Below are positions 54,665-64,000 of a stretch of DNA of 64,000 nt, one piece after another. The stretch is from Patagioenas fasciata (taxonomy: Eukaryota; Chordata; Aves; Columbiformes; Columbidae), in NCBI RefSeq assembly GCF_037038585.1, contig NC_092523.1, positions 1,121,001 to 1,185,000 of the forward strand, read 5' to 3'. The position numbers were made by a program, and so were the translations under genes. Positions within the stretch are counted from its first letter, which is position 1. Every line of letters begins with the position of its first letter. A model generated the notes under the pieces. The model searched no databases, was not told the origin of the DNA, and was given only the letters and a program-made list of their open reading frames with translations.

Positions 54665-55552
54665 GGTTCTGAGATGCCATAGCACAGGCTGCTCCATTGT
54701 GCGTAACCACCCATTAATTATGTGTATTTGCCGCTTTGTGTCTTTCCCAGCGCTTGGCGAGACTGTCGGCGTTGTTATCTGGGCTCCTTTCCCTCTAGGG
54801 ACGTGCGAGGTGTCGGGATGCTTGTTTTCTCGAGCTTTGGGGAAAGGGACACAGACACCTCCAGTTTCCCAGGGCCATGCACAGTTTGTTTCTTACCAAC
54901 GCGCTTCCCGTAACCAAAGTGCTCTGAACGCTCCGTCCTCTGCTTTGTCACCCTGGGCTCTGTTAGGCTGGGGTTAGTCGGTGAAAGCAGAGCCTGGCCC
55001 AAGGGATGGCTCCTGTTCCCGCTCTTGTGCCAGGTCCCTGCGGTTCAGAACCAAAGCGACCTCTCCCTCCCCTTAAACTTGAAACACAAACACAAAATGA
55101 AGCTTCTCAGTGTCCTGGCTGCTGGGAGAGCTCCCCAGGCCTGTGGCTGCAGAGCCTGCCCTCTCCAACAAAGCTGCCCTAACCCCTTTGGGCAGGGAGA
55201 CTGAAGCTTTATTTTCGCTCTGTATGTGCTTGTGCACTCTGCTTTGTGTCCGGGGATCTGAATTTTGGGGGTTCGTGGCAGTGCCGAGCTCACAGGGCGG
55301 CAGGTCTGACTGCACGTCGTGTAATCGGACATGTAAGAGCCTTGTGGTACTGAGGTGGATTGGACAGAAGCATAAAATGAGTCAGCTCGATATTTTTAAC
55401 CATTTTAACCTGGACAGGTGAGATTTCCAAATGTGAAGCGCTAATGCACCAGGAGATCCTCCCACCGCCGGCGTCAGGAGGTTCCCGGTAACTGTAGAGT
55501 TCTCAATGTAGTTTGATTTCTTCTTTTCTTGTTTTTTTTTAAATGCATTTAG
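54665..55552. other. ZNF638: Intron 19, last part, no feature recognised
   Basis: About 890 bp, ending in a good polypyrimidine tract (TTCTTTTCTTGTTTTTTTTT) before the exon 20 acceptor. Confidence 0.6.
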
Positions 55553-56909
55553 CTCTGGCTTCAAAACTGATCCAGAGGCATCAGGAGCAGCGCAGACGGC
55601 AGCTGCTCAGCCTCCAGCAGAGCCCAGCGTGGCCAAGCAAGGACCCGCTTCCCCCTCTCCCAGCGCAGAGGAGGCGTTGGCGCTGCAGACAGGGCCCTCA
55701 GAGTCCCGGCGCGATGGAGCAACCGCGGCAGCTCCCCCAGGACCGGCACCGGTGGCCATGGAGAAGGTGAACGCTGGAGGTGAAGCCCCTGTGCTGTCTG
55801 TTGAACCCACTGCTGCTGAACCATCCCAGGTGAGGTCGGAAGCGGCGCCGCTGCCGTCCAGTGCTGAGAAAGAAGAGGCGGTTAAAGATCGTCCTGGACC
55901 AGCGTTGTGTGAACCCGCTGTTGTATCCGCATCGGAGGAGGACGTTGCAGAGCAGGAGGAAGCGCTCTCTGCCCCTGCCCTTGGCTCAGCAGGATCGCTG
56001 GCCGCGGGCCGGGATGAAGCTGTCCCGTTGGAGGGTTTGGCAGCGGGGGAACCCACCGGAGCCGTCCCTGCGGCGCTGCCCCCCGAGCCCGACGCGCCCG
56101 CGGTGGAGACGGCGCCAGCCGGCGTCGCGCAAACAAATGAGTCGGATGCACCCCAAAAAAATACTGTTTCTGATGCTGTGAAAACTGAGCAAGAAATTGC
56201 TGTAATTGCGATAGCAGAGCAGAAACCTGTGCTTCACACCGCGGCGGCCACGGAGGAGCAACCGGATGCGGCTGGAGCAGACGCGGAGCTGAAAGCAGAA
56301 GAGCCCACGGTTGGAAGAGATGCAGAAGAGAACCCCCAAGAGCTTTTGGTCAAAACTGAGGCAGAAATGGAGAAGAAACTTGAAAACTTGGTAAGCAAGG
56401 TTGGCACTGCTATGGAAGATGCTCCAAATGCTGTCAGTGAGAACGACGAGGGAAGTTCAACCAAAGCTCATCAAAGTAAAGGAGCAGGAGCAGCAAAAAC
56501 TGATGAAACCCGCAAAGCGGTGACGTTGAACTCCTCTCTGTCCATCAAAGACTCGTCCTGTGTGGGTAAGACGATTTTAAAGGCGGTGGTGTATCTGCCG
56601 GATATCTCCAAGTCCAGGTGTCCGGCCTGGAGGAACCAGCCTTGCCTCTGGAAAGGGGGCGAGCAGAAAACGCCCTCGAAGCCGGAGACCCGGAGCCAGA
56701 CGGCGCTGGCGAGGAGAACGGCGTCGAAGGAAGAGGCTCATCCGCGGCCCGGCAGGTGCAGGGCGAGCAGGGCTTGTGCTGCGGCTGGAAAGGGAGGAAA
56801 CGGGAGGAATTCATCGCAGCAGGAGAAGGAACCTTGGGCTGGGTCCAAACCGGCCCAAGAGGGGGAGAGCAGAGTCTGCAGCGGGAAGAAAGGCGCCGGC
56901 AGCACTAAG
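55553..56909 (+). CDS. ZNF638: ZNF638 exon 20: long acidic, low-complexity region
   Basis: A 1,357-nt exon between TGCATTTAG and GTGAGG, completing an AGC codon and ending in phase 0. It is rich in Glu, Ala and Pro; for most of its length it corresponds to the poorly conserved acidic region after RRM3. Family-like pieces near the end include KAHQSKGAGAAKTDETRKAV and IKDSSCVGKTILKAVVYL. The last 110 codons are rich in Arg, Lys and Gly. Without splicing the frame stops at 56967. The C-terminal third has a competing open plus-strand frame, but only this frame chains in phase into exons 21 and 22. Confidence 0.87.
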
Positions 56910-57553
56910 GTGAGGAGGGCAGGAAGGCTGGTTCAGTCCCCGATACTGTCATTGTCACATACAGAATGAATGCTGCCTGCGTTTGCTAAAGATTTGTAAA
57001 TCCTTTCGGGTTTAGGGCAGTCTGATAAGGGTGACGTGCAAACCATCTAATCAGGCTGTCCTTGCACCTTCACACCTTTTGAACCCGCACAATTAGTCGA
57101 GTCACTTTAACACCCATCTCGAGACCACTGGATGAAGCGTCCTTTAGCTGAACGTTGTTCATTACACACTACAATGAATACGTAACCCATGTGCAAATGT
57201 GTGGCCAGCTGGCTCTTCAGGTGTGACTGTAATAAGAGTTTGTATACAGCGGCTGTTCCCTTTCTCGCTGGCTTTGTTCAGCACCCAGACTTGTGCGACT
57301 CTGTAACAAACAACACCTCCCCTCTGTGTGCTGAATTGGGCTCGTTTGCATGCACACCCCGTGAAGAACCTGTTGGGGACGAGAGTTGCGTGCTGCTCGC
57401 AGACGAGCGTGGGACAAGGGGGTGATGCTCCCTCCATGAACCTCAGCGCTGGCTTGGGCCAGCAGAGCAGTCGCAGTAGCGAACCAGTTGCTCCTGGATG
57501 CCGTGTGTGCAGCGCAAGCGCGGGGCTGCTTGGAAACAACGCAGGAAGGTATT

Positions 57554-57712
57554 TCTGAAGCGAGTCTTTACTGAGTGCGGTAACTTCATGTCCTTGGATT
57601 TGCTCGGAATGGGAATTACGAAGTTGTTCTGTCCTTTGTGAGCGGATATTTGCTCTGTCGAGTCCTGTGCAGATGCTGGTGCTGCCCAGAGGCTGCGACG
57701 CGCTGTGACCGT
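57554..57712. repeat. Local intronic duplication, copy 1
   Basis: GAAGCGAGTCTTTACTGAGT through CAGAGGCTGCGACGCGCTGTG matches 58049-58188 at roughly 85%. Copy 1 lies in intron 20, copy 2 in intron 21, so exon 21 sits between direct repeats. Confidence 0.88.
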
Positions 57713-57890
57713 GGCTCAGGCGCTGCTGCCCTGCCTCTGGTTGCACAGCCAGTCAGCACAAGCAGCAATCCGGACAACTTCAAAGCTTCGTTACAGGAAA
57801 ATATAGCTGCTTTCGGTTTATTGTTTGTTTTCTCTTGTGGGCGGGTTAGTTGACTGAACAGATCTCATGTCTTTTGTCTCAATTCTGCAG

Positions 57891-57956
57891 GTTTCTGTTG
57901 CTGGCAATACTAAACCTGGCAAAGGTGGCAGCAGCAGCAGCGCGAAACAGAAAGAG
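57891..57956 (+). CDS. ZNF638: ZNF638 exon 21
   Basis: 66 nt (22 codons) between TTCTGCAG and GTGAGG, encoding VSVAGNTKPGKGGSSSSAKQ and then KE. It corresponds to the Ser/Lys-rich stretch (NTKNPKSTTGRSSKSKEE in human) just before the LFPFNLDEF block. It is flanked on both sides by copies of a local ~140-bp intronic duplication. Confidence 0.88.
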
Positions 57957-58048
57957 GTGAGGAGGGAACCACAGCTCAGGCTGAGATCCGATGGTCCTGG
58001 ATGCGCGTGTGTGTTTGGAGAGTCCTTAGTGTCCTTCACCAGGGACTT

Positions 58049-58188
58049 TTTGAAGCGAGTCTTTACCGAGCGTGGGAACTTCGTGTCCTTGCATTTGCTC
58101 AGAATGGGAATTACAAAGTTGTTCTGTCCTTTTGTGAGCTGATATTCACAGATGCTGGTGCTGCTCAGAGGCTGCGACGTGCCGTGGT
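58049..58188. repeat. Local intronic duplication, copy 2
   Basis: GAAGCGAGTCTTTACCGAGC through CAGAGGCTGCGACGTGCCGTG, the partner of 57554-57712. Confidence 0.88.
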
Positions 58189-58841
58189 AGGATGGAATAT
58201 TTTGAAAACCAACTTCAGAACAGTTCAGTGCAGAAATGGAATGCGTAGCTTGGGGTGGAGTGGAGATTTGGATGAGTCTTACTGTCTAAACTGAATGTAT
58301 TGGTTGATTTCAAGCACCCATCTCGCCCCCCTTGCCCCCCGTCCCGCCGTGGGGCTGGAGCTGGAGCCAGTGGGACACACGATCAGTTTGCTGGATCGAA
58401 ATGTGTCATTAGTCTCCTGGTCCATAGCAGTGGATACTTAGGGAAGAGACAGAGGTGTGGACACAGAATAATGGGATTTTTGAAGGATGCTCTGGGGCTC
58501 TCAGATTTTCACTCGTCCCCTGCAAGTGACTGCAAAAGTGCACGTGGGGTTTTCAGGGCCTGGGTGTTGTAGCAGACACGCGCTTTGTCGGATCAGCTGC
58601 TGGCTTTTTAAAGATGCTTTGGGTTTCTGCACTAAGTGTGCTGACTTAACGCAAATCGTGGTGATGAAAACGCTGAGGCTGAAGGCCTGGCAGTTGTTTT
58701 TGTACCCTCGAGTTGCGTTTCCTTCTTTCCTTCTTTCTGGCTTCAGCGCCTGGATGCTGTTCATCGGCACCATGTGCCTGGAGGCGTTGGGCGCTGGCTG
58801 AGCGTTAAACCCGGTTTAACTCCCGTTTTTACCCTCCCTAG

Positions 58842-59763
58842 GAAGAGAAGCTGTTTCCGTTTAACCTGGATGAGTTTGTGACGGTGGACGAGGTCGTGGA
58901 GGAGACGGAGCCCCCGGTTCGACCGCGGCGGAACCCCCCCCGGGCCAAGAGGAAAGACGCTGGCCGGCCCCAGCCGAGCTGCGAGCCGGCTGCCAAGAGG
59001 AGGAGAGCCAAGGGCTGCGTGGGCCGCGGCGCCGAGCGCCAGCCCTCCTTCCTCACGCTGGATGAGACCGAGGAGGAGGAGGAGGAGGTGACCGCGCAGC
59101 TCATGGCCGTGGCCAATCTGGAGGCGCTGAGCGAGCTGCAGGGCCTGGTGGTGGTGGACGAGGTGATGGAGGAGGAGGAACCTCTCTCGGAAGCCGTGAA
59201 GGACCCGCAGGCGCTCGTCACCTTGGACGAGCTGTCGGAGCAGGATGAGCCGGGCTCCCAGAAGGACGTTCCCGGGTCGGCGTTTGAGGAGCCGGATTTA
59301 AAAGCCGAGCCCTTGGTGACTGTGGATGAGATCGGGGAGGTGGAGGAGCTGCCGCTGAACGAGCCCACAGGCCTGAGCACCGAGGACGCCATGAAGCACA
59401 AGGAGGACGAGAAGGGGGATCCCGCAGACGCCTCCTCGCAGGTCCCCGACGACCCCAGCACCTTGGTGACGGTGGACGAGATCCAGGAGGACGCGGACGA
59501 CAACCCTCTGGTGACCCTGGACGAGGTCAACGAGGACGAGGACGATTTTCTGGCCGATTTCAATCGTCTGAAAGAAGAACTGAACTTCGTGACGGTCGAC
59601 GAAGTCGGAGAGGAGGACAAGGAGGAGGAAAATCCTTTCCCGGGGAAACTCCTGAGCAGGGGGGAGGAGGATGAAGATGTTGTGGCTGCAGCAGGGCCAG
59701 AAGAAACGGGAGGTGTGGGAAATACCAGGCCAGAAGTTGTGCCTGCAAACACAAAGCCCAGAG
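58842..59763 (+). CDS. ZNF638: ZNF638 exon 22: VTVDE acidic repeat region
   Basis: A 922-nt exon between CCCTCCCTAG and GTAAGG. It opens EEKLFPFNLDEFVTVDEVVE and contains eight VTVDE-type repeats: FVTVDEV, FLTLDET, LVVVDEV, LVTLDEL, LVTVDEI, LVTVDEI, LVTLDEV and FVTVDEV. The blocks EIGEVEELPLNE and SSQVPDDPSTLVTVDEIQED are near-identical to mammalian ZNF638. The exon leaves in phase 1 after TKPR. In mammals this region is followed by about 190 residues ending in a second matrin-type finger; I cannot find that part downstream. Confidence 0.95.
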
Positions 59764-59928
59764 GTAAGGAGGCTCTCCTGGGTTCTAGAAAAGTAGTAGA
59801 AAATAGGAATATAAAATGCACAATAAGCTGCTTGTGCTCAGTGCTGAGCGCACAGAGATCCTTGATGCCAATGGGGGACTGGGAAATCCCACATCTTTGG
59901 CAAAGTTAATGAAAGAGATGCTGGGGAA

Positions 59929-60420
59929 AACAAATAAAACCGCCCCAAAAAACCAAACCCAAACCCCCACCAAAACCAAACCCAACCCCCAGACAACACC
60001 AAAACCCCCCCCAACACCAAACCAAACCCCCCCCCACAACACCAAACCCGACCCCCCCACAACACGAAACCAAACGCCCCCCCCAACACGAAACCAAACG
60101 CCCCCCCCAACACCAAACCTGACCCCCCCCAACACCAAACCAACCCCCCTCCTCCAACACCAAACCTGACTCCCCCACAACACCAAACTCGATAGCCCCC
60201 AACACCAAACCTGACCCCCCCCAACACCAAACCACCACCCCCCCCAACACCAAACCTGACCCCCCCACAACACCAAACTTGATCCCCCCACAACACCAAA
60301 CCAAACCCCCCCCAACACCAAAACCAAACCCCCCCAAAACCAAAACCAAATTCCCCCCGCCTCCAAAAACCAAAACCAAACCCCCACACAACACCAAACC
60401 AAACCCCCACCAAAAACGCA
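59929..60420. repeat. C-rich degenerate tandem array (CAACACCAAACC + C runs)
   Basis: About 490 bp made of ACACCAAACC phrases joined by runs of 5-10 C, preceded by CCAAACCCAAACCCCCACC. The plus strand has almost no G. The minus strand therefore has dozens of G-runs and should form G-quadruplexes. Minus-strand frames stay open (191-315 codons of Gly/Val/Trp/Phe) only because of composition. Confidence 0.96.
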
Positions 60421-61529
60421 GAGAAACCCGCAGCAGCGCGGGTCCCGGGGCTGCCCCCGAGCAGGATCCTCTCCCCAGGGCTCCGGGGCGGTTACGGGGG
60501 CAGCGCAGCCCCGGTTGCCGTGTTCATCGTCCGCAGCGGCCCGGCCCGGCCCGGCCCGGCACCACGGGGACGCCGCGTTCCCCAGGGGGGACCCGGGATG
60601 CCACCCCAACCGCTCCAACTTTCCTGCCCCATTAAACACCTCTTTCACCTCCTTACCACCTTTAATTTCAAAGCCACAGCCCATAATTTGTGTCCTTAGC
60701 TCCTGTGAAAGCGCCTTTAGCAACAAAACCAAATTCTTTTTTCCTAAAATTTACAAATACGGGCCGATTAATTTCTAATGAGCACAGTGCGATATCCGCT
60801 CGCTGTTCTAATCCCCTTAGGAGTTCTATTGCCAGCTTTCAGTGTGTGGAAACGCAGCTTACATAGTTCTAAAAATGTGTATATATATATATATCTATAT
60901 ATGTATTTTTGTACAAAAGCATTGAACAAGCCTTGAGCTCCCCAAGGAGCTGCTGGGACACACGGGCGCTCCCGGGGGCTCGCGAGGAGGTGGCAGCGGC
61001 AGAAAACCCTGTGTGACAAAGGGTTCAACGCGGCAGTGAATGGCTTGGTGAGGCCAACACGGGTCCTGGGACCAGCTCCTGCTTCCCCATCATCTTTAAG
61101 ACATTTGTAAAAACCCCGTGGTGTCCAGAGACGCGCTGGGCGGGTTCCCTGCTCCGCTGCGGCTGCCTTGGGCCTCACACATAGAAAACTTCACGTCTCA
61201 CAGACAGAAGATGGGCAAAAAGTCCATTTGGCAGCCAGAAAACTGGCGCTGATTGAGTATTTTCCATTTCCTCACGCTCACAGGTCCCTGTCACCGTGAG
61301 CACCTGATCATTGCTGTTTTGCCCTGTGTCCTGGGAGCACCCTGTGTGGTGACTGCGCCGGTTTGGGAGCAAAACTCGGGCTGTTTTTTGGGTGCAGATC
61401 ACACGTTATTGGTATACAGAGCACGGTGGCTTTTGGGCGCCGCATTTCTGAACCCACCGCTGGTTTTACAGCGCGGTCTTGGCGCGGGTTGGTGAATAAC
61501 GTGGTGTTTTTTCACCTTTATTCCTGCAG
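60421..61529. other. ZNF638: Last intron, remainder
   Basis: GC-rich to about 60600 (with GGCCC repeats near 60540), then AT-rich with a TA microsatellite at about 60876-60904. I looked for the mammalian C-terminal finger block (FCPICSLFY, HCKSTRHKQ) in all frames and saw no match. Confidence 0.55.
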
Positions 61530-61825
61530 CGATTCCCGGCCCCGCGCAGGCCTGAGGGGACAGCGGGGTCCAGGTGACGCCAGGAGAGGAGGAGGATTCT
61601 TCAGTGAATCAAACCTTGGGGTCCAGTCCATTTTGTGTACTTTGTTATGACCGGATTTGTAGTTTTGTTTCAGAAACGAACATCCACGTTGTATAAATTT
61701 TGAGCTCCGTAGAGACTAAAAAAAACAAACCCAACCCAAAAAAGGTGGCTTTGTTGTATAGAAATCATCCACAGAGAGGGACTTTTACAGGTGTCGACAT
61801 GGAATAAATGTTCTTACTGTATAGT
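61530..61825 (+). other. ZNF638: Probable 3' terminal exon and 3'UTR of ZNF638
   Basis: A good acceptor (TTTATTCCTGCAG) ends at 61529. Joined directly to exon 22 (phase 1) it adds AIPGPAQA and a stop at 61553-61555. Entered in phase 0, which would need a missing exon, it reads RFPAPRRPEGTAGSR and a stop. The second ending loosely recalls the mammalian terminus (EERSSR-stop). The following AT-richer sequence looks like a 3'UTR and ends with AATAAA at 61803-61808 and a GT-rich downstream element from about 61836. Confidence 0.6.
61803..61808 (+). terminator. ZNF638: Polyadenylation signal AATAAA
   Basis: A canonical AATAAA followed 25-70 bp later by a GT-rich stretch, the usual cleavage/polyadenylation arrangement. 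It sits at the end of the presumed 3'UTR, before intergenic repeats resume. Confidence 0.65.
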
Positions 61826-61870
61826 TAACAGGGGCGCGTTCGGTGTGGTTTGTTGCGTTTGGGTCGCTGT

Positions 61871-61945
61871 GGGTGTGCGGGAGCCCTGGGTGTGCGGGAG
61901 CCCTGGGTGTGCGGGAGCCCTGGGTATGTGGGAGCCCTGGCTGTG
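61871..61945. repeat. 18-bp repeat, about four copies
   Basis: GTGTGCGGGAGCCCTGGG repeated, with a final GTATGTGGGAGCCCTGG variant, just downstream of the poly(A) signal; it also contributes GT-rich sequence. Confidence 0.93.
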
Positions 61946-62285
61946 GGTGTGCGGGGCAGAGCTCACCAGGTTTCTGTTGGTTTTGGGTCGTTTTCCCCAC
62001 TTTGTTCCAGTCTATAGGTCCGTGGAGCTCTCAGCGCTTTGCCCTCTGCTCCGGAGCATCGCGGAGCCGCATTCAGTGCCGGCCGGGTCACATTGCAGCC
62101 TGGATCGTTCTGTTTCCCTTGCTTTTTACATTTTACATGGATTGAAAAGACTTTTTGAAACCACCGTTGTCTCTGTGCCCCTCTGGACTTCGGGGAGTCG
62201 CCTTGTGCTGGATTCTGTTCTGGAGCAGCAGCGACGTGCCCAAGAAAACAAGCGGCTGTGCGGGGACATTACGAAGAGACCAGGA

Positions 62286-63113
62286 GGCTGCGCTGCCATC
62301 CAGAGAGCTGGGCAGGCTGGAGAGCTGGGTGGGGAATAACCTGATGGAATTTAACAAGGGCAAGTGTAGAGTCCTGCATCTGGGCAGGAACAACCCCAGG
62401 TTCCAGTGTAAGTTGGGGAATGAGCTATTAGAGAGCAGTGTAGGGGAAAGGGAGCTGGGGGTCCTGGGGACAGCAGGGTGACCATGAGCCAGCACTGGGC
62501 CCTTGTGGCCAGGAAGCCAATGGTACCTGGGGTGGGTTAGAAGGGGGTGGTCAGTAGGTCAGAGAGGTTCTCCTGCCCCTCTGCTCTGCCCTGGGGAGAC
62601 CACACCTGGAATATTGTGTCCAGTTGTGGCCCCTCAGCTCCAGAAGGACAGGGAACTGCTGGAGAGAGTCCAGCGCAGCCACCAAGATGCTGGAGGGAGT
62701 GGAGCATCTCCCGTGTGAGGAAAGGCTGAGGGAGCTGGGGCTCTGGAGCTGGAGAAGAGGAGACTGAGGGGGGACTCATTCATGGGGATCAATATGGAAA
62801 GGGGCAGTGTCAGGAGGATGGAGCCAGGCTCTTCTGGGTGACAACCAGTGACAGGACAAGGGGCAATGGGTGCAAACTGGAACACAGGAGGTTCCACTTA
62901 AATTTGAGAAGGAACTTCTTCATGGTGAGGGTGTCAGAGCCTGGCCCAGGCTGCCCAGGGAGGTTGTGGAGTCTCCTTCTCTGCAGACATTCAAACCCGC
63001 CTGGACACCTTCCTGTGGAACCTCAGCTGGGTGTTCCTGCTCCATGGGGGGATTGCACTGGATGAGCTTTCCAGGGCCCTTCCAATCCCAAGCATTCTGT
63101 GATACTGTGAGTG
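62286..63113 (+). mobile_element. CR1 retroposon 3' ~830 bp, intact tail
   Basis: 5'-truncated (starts GCTGCGCTGCCATCCAGAGA), contains the [20 protein letters not shown] segment with frameshifts, and ends CATTCTGTGATACTGTGA. Close sister of the element at 47645-48518. Confidence 0.95.
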
Positions 63114-64000
63114 GTCCCAGTGCCGGAGCTGCCGCACAAACCTTCAGACCATGACAGGTAAAACACCAAAATCCCCCAAGTCGCGGTTTGGTGAAGGAAG
63201 CGGCCGCGTGTCCCCAGTGTTGATCCACGGGAGGAGCCTCAGGAGCCGGGACGAGCGTGAACTTCGTGAGTTGGATTGTGGATGATCGGAGCATCTCTGA
63301 CATCTGTAATTGCAGCCGTGCTGAGGCGCAGGGGATGGAGCCCGAGGCTCCAAACCCCACGTGGCTCTGGGCTCTCGGTGCCAGGGCAGCGTGCGCAGAA
63401 CCTCACAGAGCGCGCGTTCTTCTGCGCTGGGCTGGCTTTTTGCTTCTCTCTTCTCCCTCTTTCCGAGCCCCTCGTGCTGGGCTGAACTCGGTGAGCAGGA
63501 TGCGCGGGGGGACTTGCAGCAGCAAATAGGGGGTGATTCGGGGAGCAGGGAGTGTCCCCCTGCGTGTCCCCCGATGCTCTTTACCCGCTCGGTTCTCCGG
63601 TTGCTTGGCAGCGATTGGCGCATGAGAGAATTGAAAACCCCCATCTGAAATAATGGGCTGCAAAGTGGATTTTGGCACAGAGAACAGGAGAATTCGTGGG
63701 GTGCGGGGTGGTGGAAGCAGTTGAACCCCATCCTCCCAGTGCTTCCCTCTCCCTGCTCCACCTCCCCTTCTTGCACCCCCTTCCCTGGATCGATCTGGGG
63801 TAACCCCCTCCTCACCAAGCTCTGGAATGGAAACCCAGCTCTTCCTGCGATGCTGAGAACGCTCCCGAGATGTGAGCGGCTCCCTTTAAAGGCTCCGAGG
63901 ATCTTTGGCGGGTTTTGGGGGCATTTCTCGCCCCTCCCTGGGTGCACCCGGCAGCACAACTGGGGTGCTGGGGGGGGAGGGGGCGGCAGGGGGGATCCAG
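63114..64000. other. Downstream intergenic sequence, nothing recognised
   Basis: A 271-codon minus-strand frame at 63144-63959 has no domain I recognise, no splice context and skewed composition; I do not call it a gene. The window ends in G-rich sequence. Confidence 0.5.

Larger units (their letters stand above)
6560..61830 (+). other. ZNF638: ZNF638 (NP220) gene locus, avian orthologue, with internally duplicated exon block
   Basis: Mammalian ZNF638/NP220 is a large nuclear protein (about 1,980 residues in human) that binds C-rich double-stranded DNA and RNA, acts in splicing and adipogenic transcription, and recruits silencing factors to unintegrated retroviral DNA. Here the order is promoter, non-coding exon 1, long N-terminal exon, split matrin-type finger, RS region, RRM1, Ala/Glu-rich linker, RRM2, RRM3, acidic region and VTVDE repeats, matching the family. 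Exon phases chain without a break from 15603 to 59763. Using one copy of exons 3-13 gives about 1,938 codons before the 3' end; using both gives about 2,411. Two departures from the family stand out: exons 3-13 are present twice in tandem, and the C-terminal matrin-type finger is not found. Gene boundaries are approximate: the start is the CpG island and the end is the poly(A) signal region. Confidence 0.93.

Noticed and set aside
56618..56908. Alternative plus-strand frame in the end of exon 20 (Glu/Gly-rich)
   Set aside because: Only the other frame keeps phase with the exon 20 start, the 56909 donor and exons 21-22.
59785..60732. Minus-strand Gly/Val/Trp-rich frames up to 315 codons
   Set aside because: Pure composition effect of the C-rich array on the other strand.
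63144..63959. 271-codon minus-strand frame
   Set aside because: No recognisable domain, no promoter or splice signals, and overlap with a CR1-adjacent region; chance frame in GC-rich DNA.

Overview
The window is vertebrate nuclear DNA, almost certainly from a bird. It carries many copies of the avian CR1 retroposon (C-terminal reverse-transcriptase coding remnants and 3' tails close to 'TTCTGTGATACTGTGA'), ERVL-type LTR fragments and many GC-rich minisatellites. All convincing coding sequence belongs to one plus-strand, multi-exon gene, the avian orthologue of ZNF638 (NP220). The identification rests on remembered mammalian family sequence (N-terminal start, matrin-type finger halves CSLC and DWILHQN...CRQLRQQYPDWNPE, three RRMs, repeated VTVDE acidic motifs), not on a search.

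Layout. 1-6300: intergenic flank with two large CR1 fragments, a 1-kb 19-bp minisatellite and no gene I can support. 6301-7250: a 12-bp GC repeat array, then a CpG-island promoter with five NRF1-like sites and a probable non-coding first exon ending at 6937. 6938-15406: intron 1 with a 33-bp minisatellite and ERVL LTR fragments. 15407-17042: the large first coding exon (ATG at 15603). 17043-22791: intron 2. 22792-33190: exons 3-13, copy A. 34278-42954: exons 3-13 again, copy B. 43567-48681: RRM2 and RRM3 exons. 52634-59763: acidic C-terminal exons. 59929-60420: an extreme C-rich tract. 61530-61830: probable 3' terminal exon with AATAAA at 61803. 62286-63113: another CR1; the last kilobase shows nothing recognisable.

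The main observation is the tandem duplication inside the gene. A block of about 12 kb (21489-33410) is repeated at 33458-43174 and carries eleven coding exons in each copy, all with intact splice sites and open frames. Exon 13 ends in phase 0 and exon 3 begins in phase 0, so 13A can splice to 3B in frame and add 473 residues (second RS region, second RRM1). The copies differ patchily: exons 3-4 are identical, while exon 9 differs at 6 of 59 bases. Each copy also has private CR1 insertions and large indels. A real exon-block duplication and a false haplotype duplication in the assembly both need testing.

A second oddity is the 3' end. The C-terminal matrin-type zinc finger expected of ZNF638 is not found after exon 22; a ~490-bp run of C clusters lies there instead. 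Mammalian NP220 is known to bind C-rich double-stranded DNA, so this tract could be a self-binding site, or it may mark where GC-rich exons were lost from the assembly.
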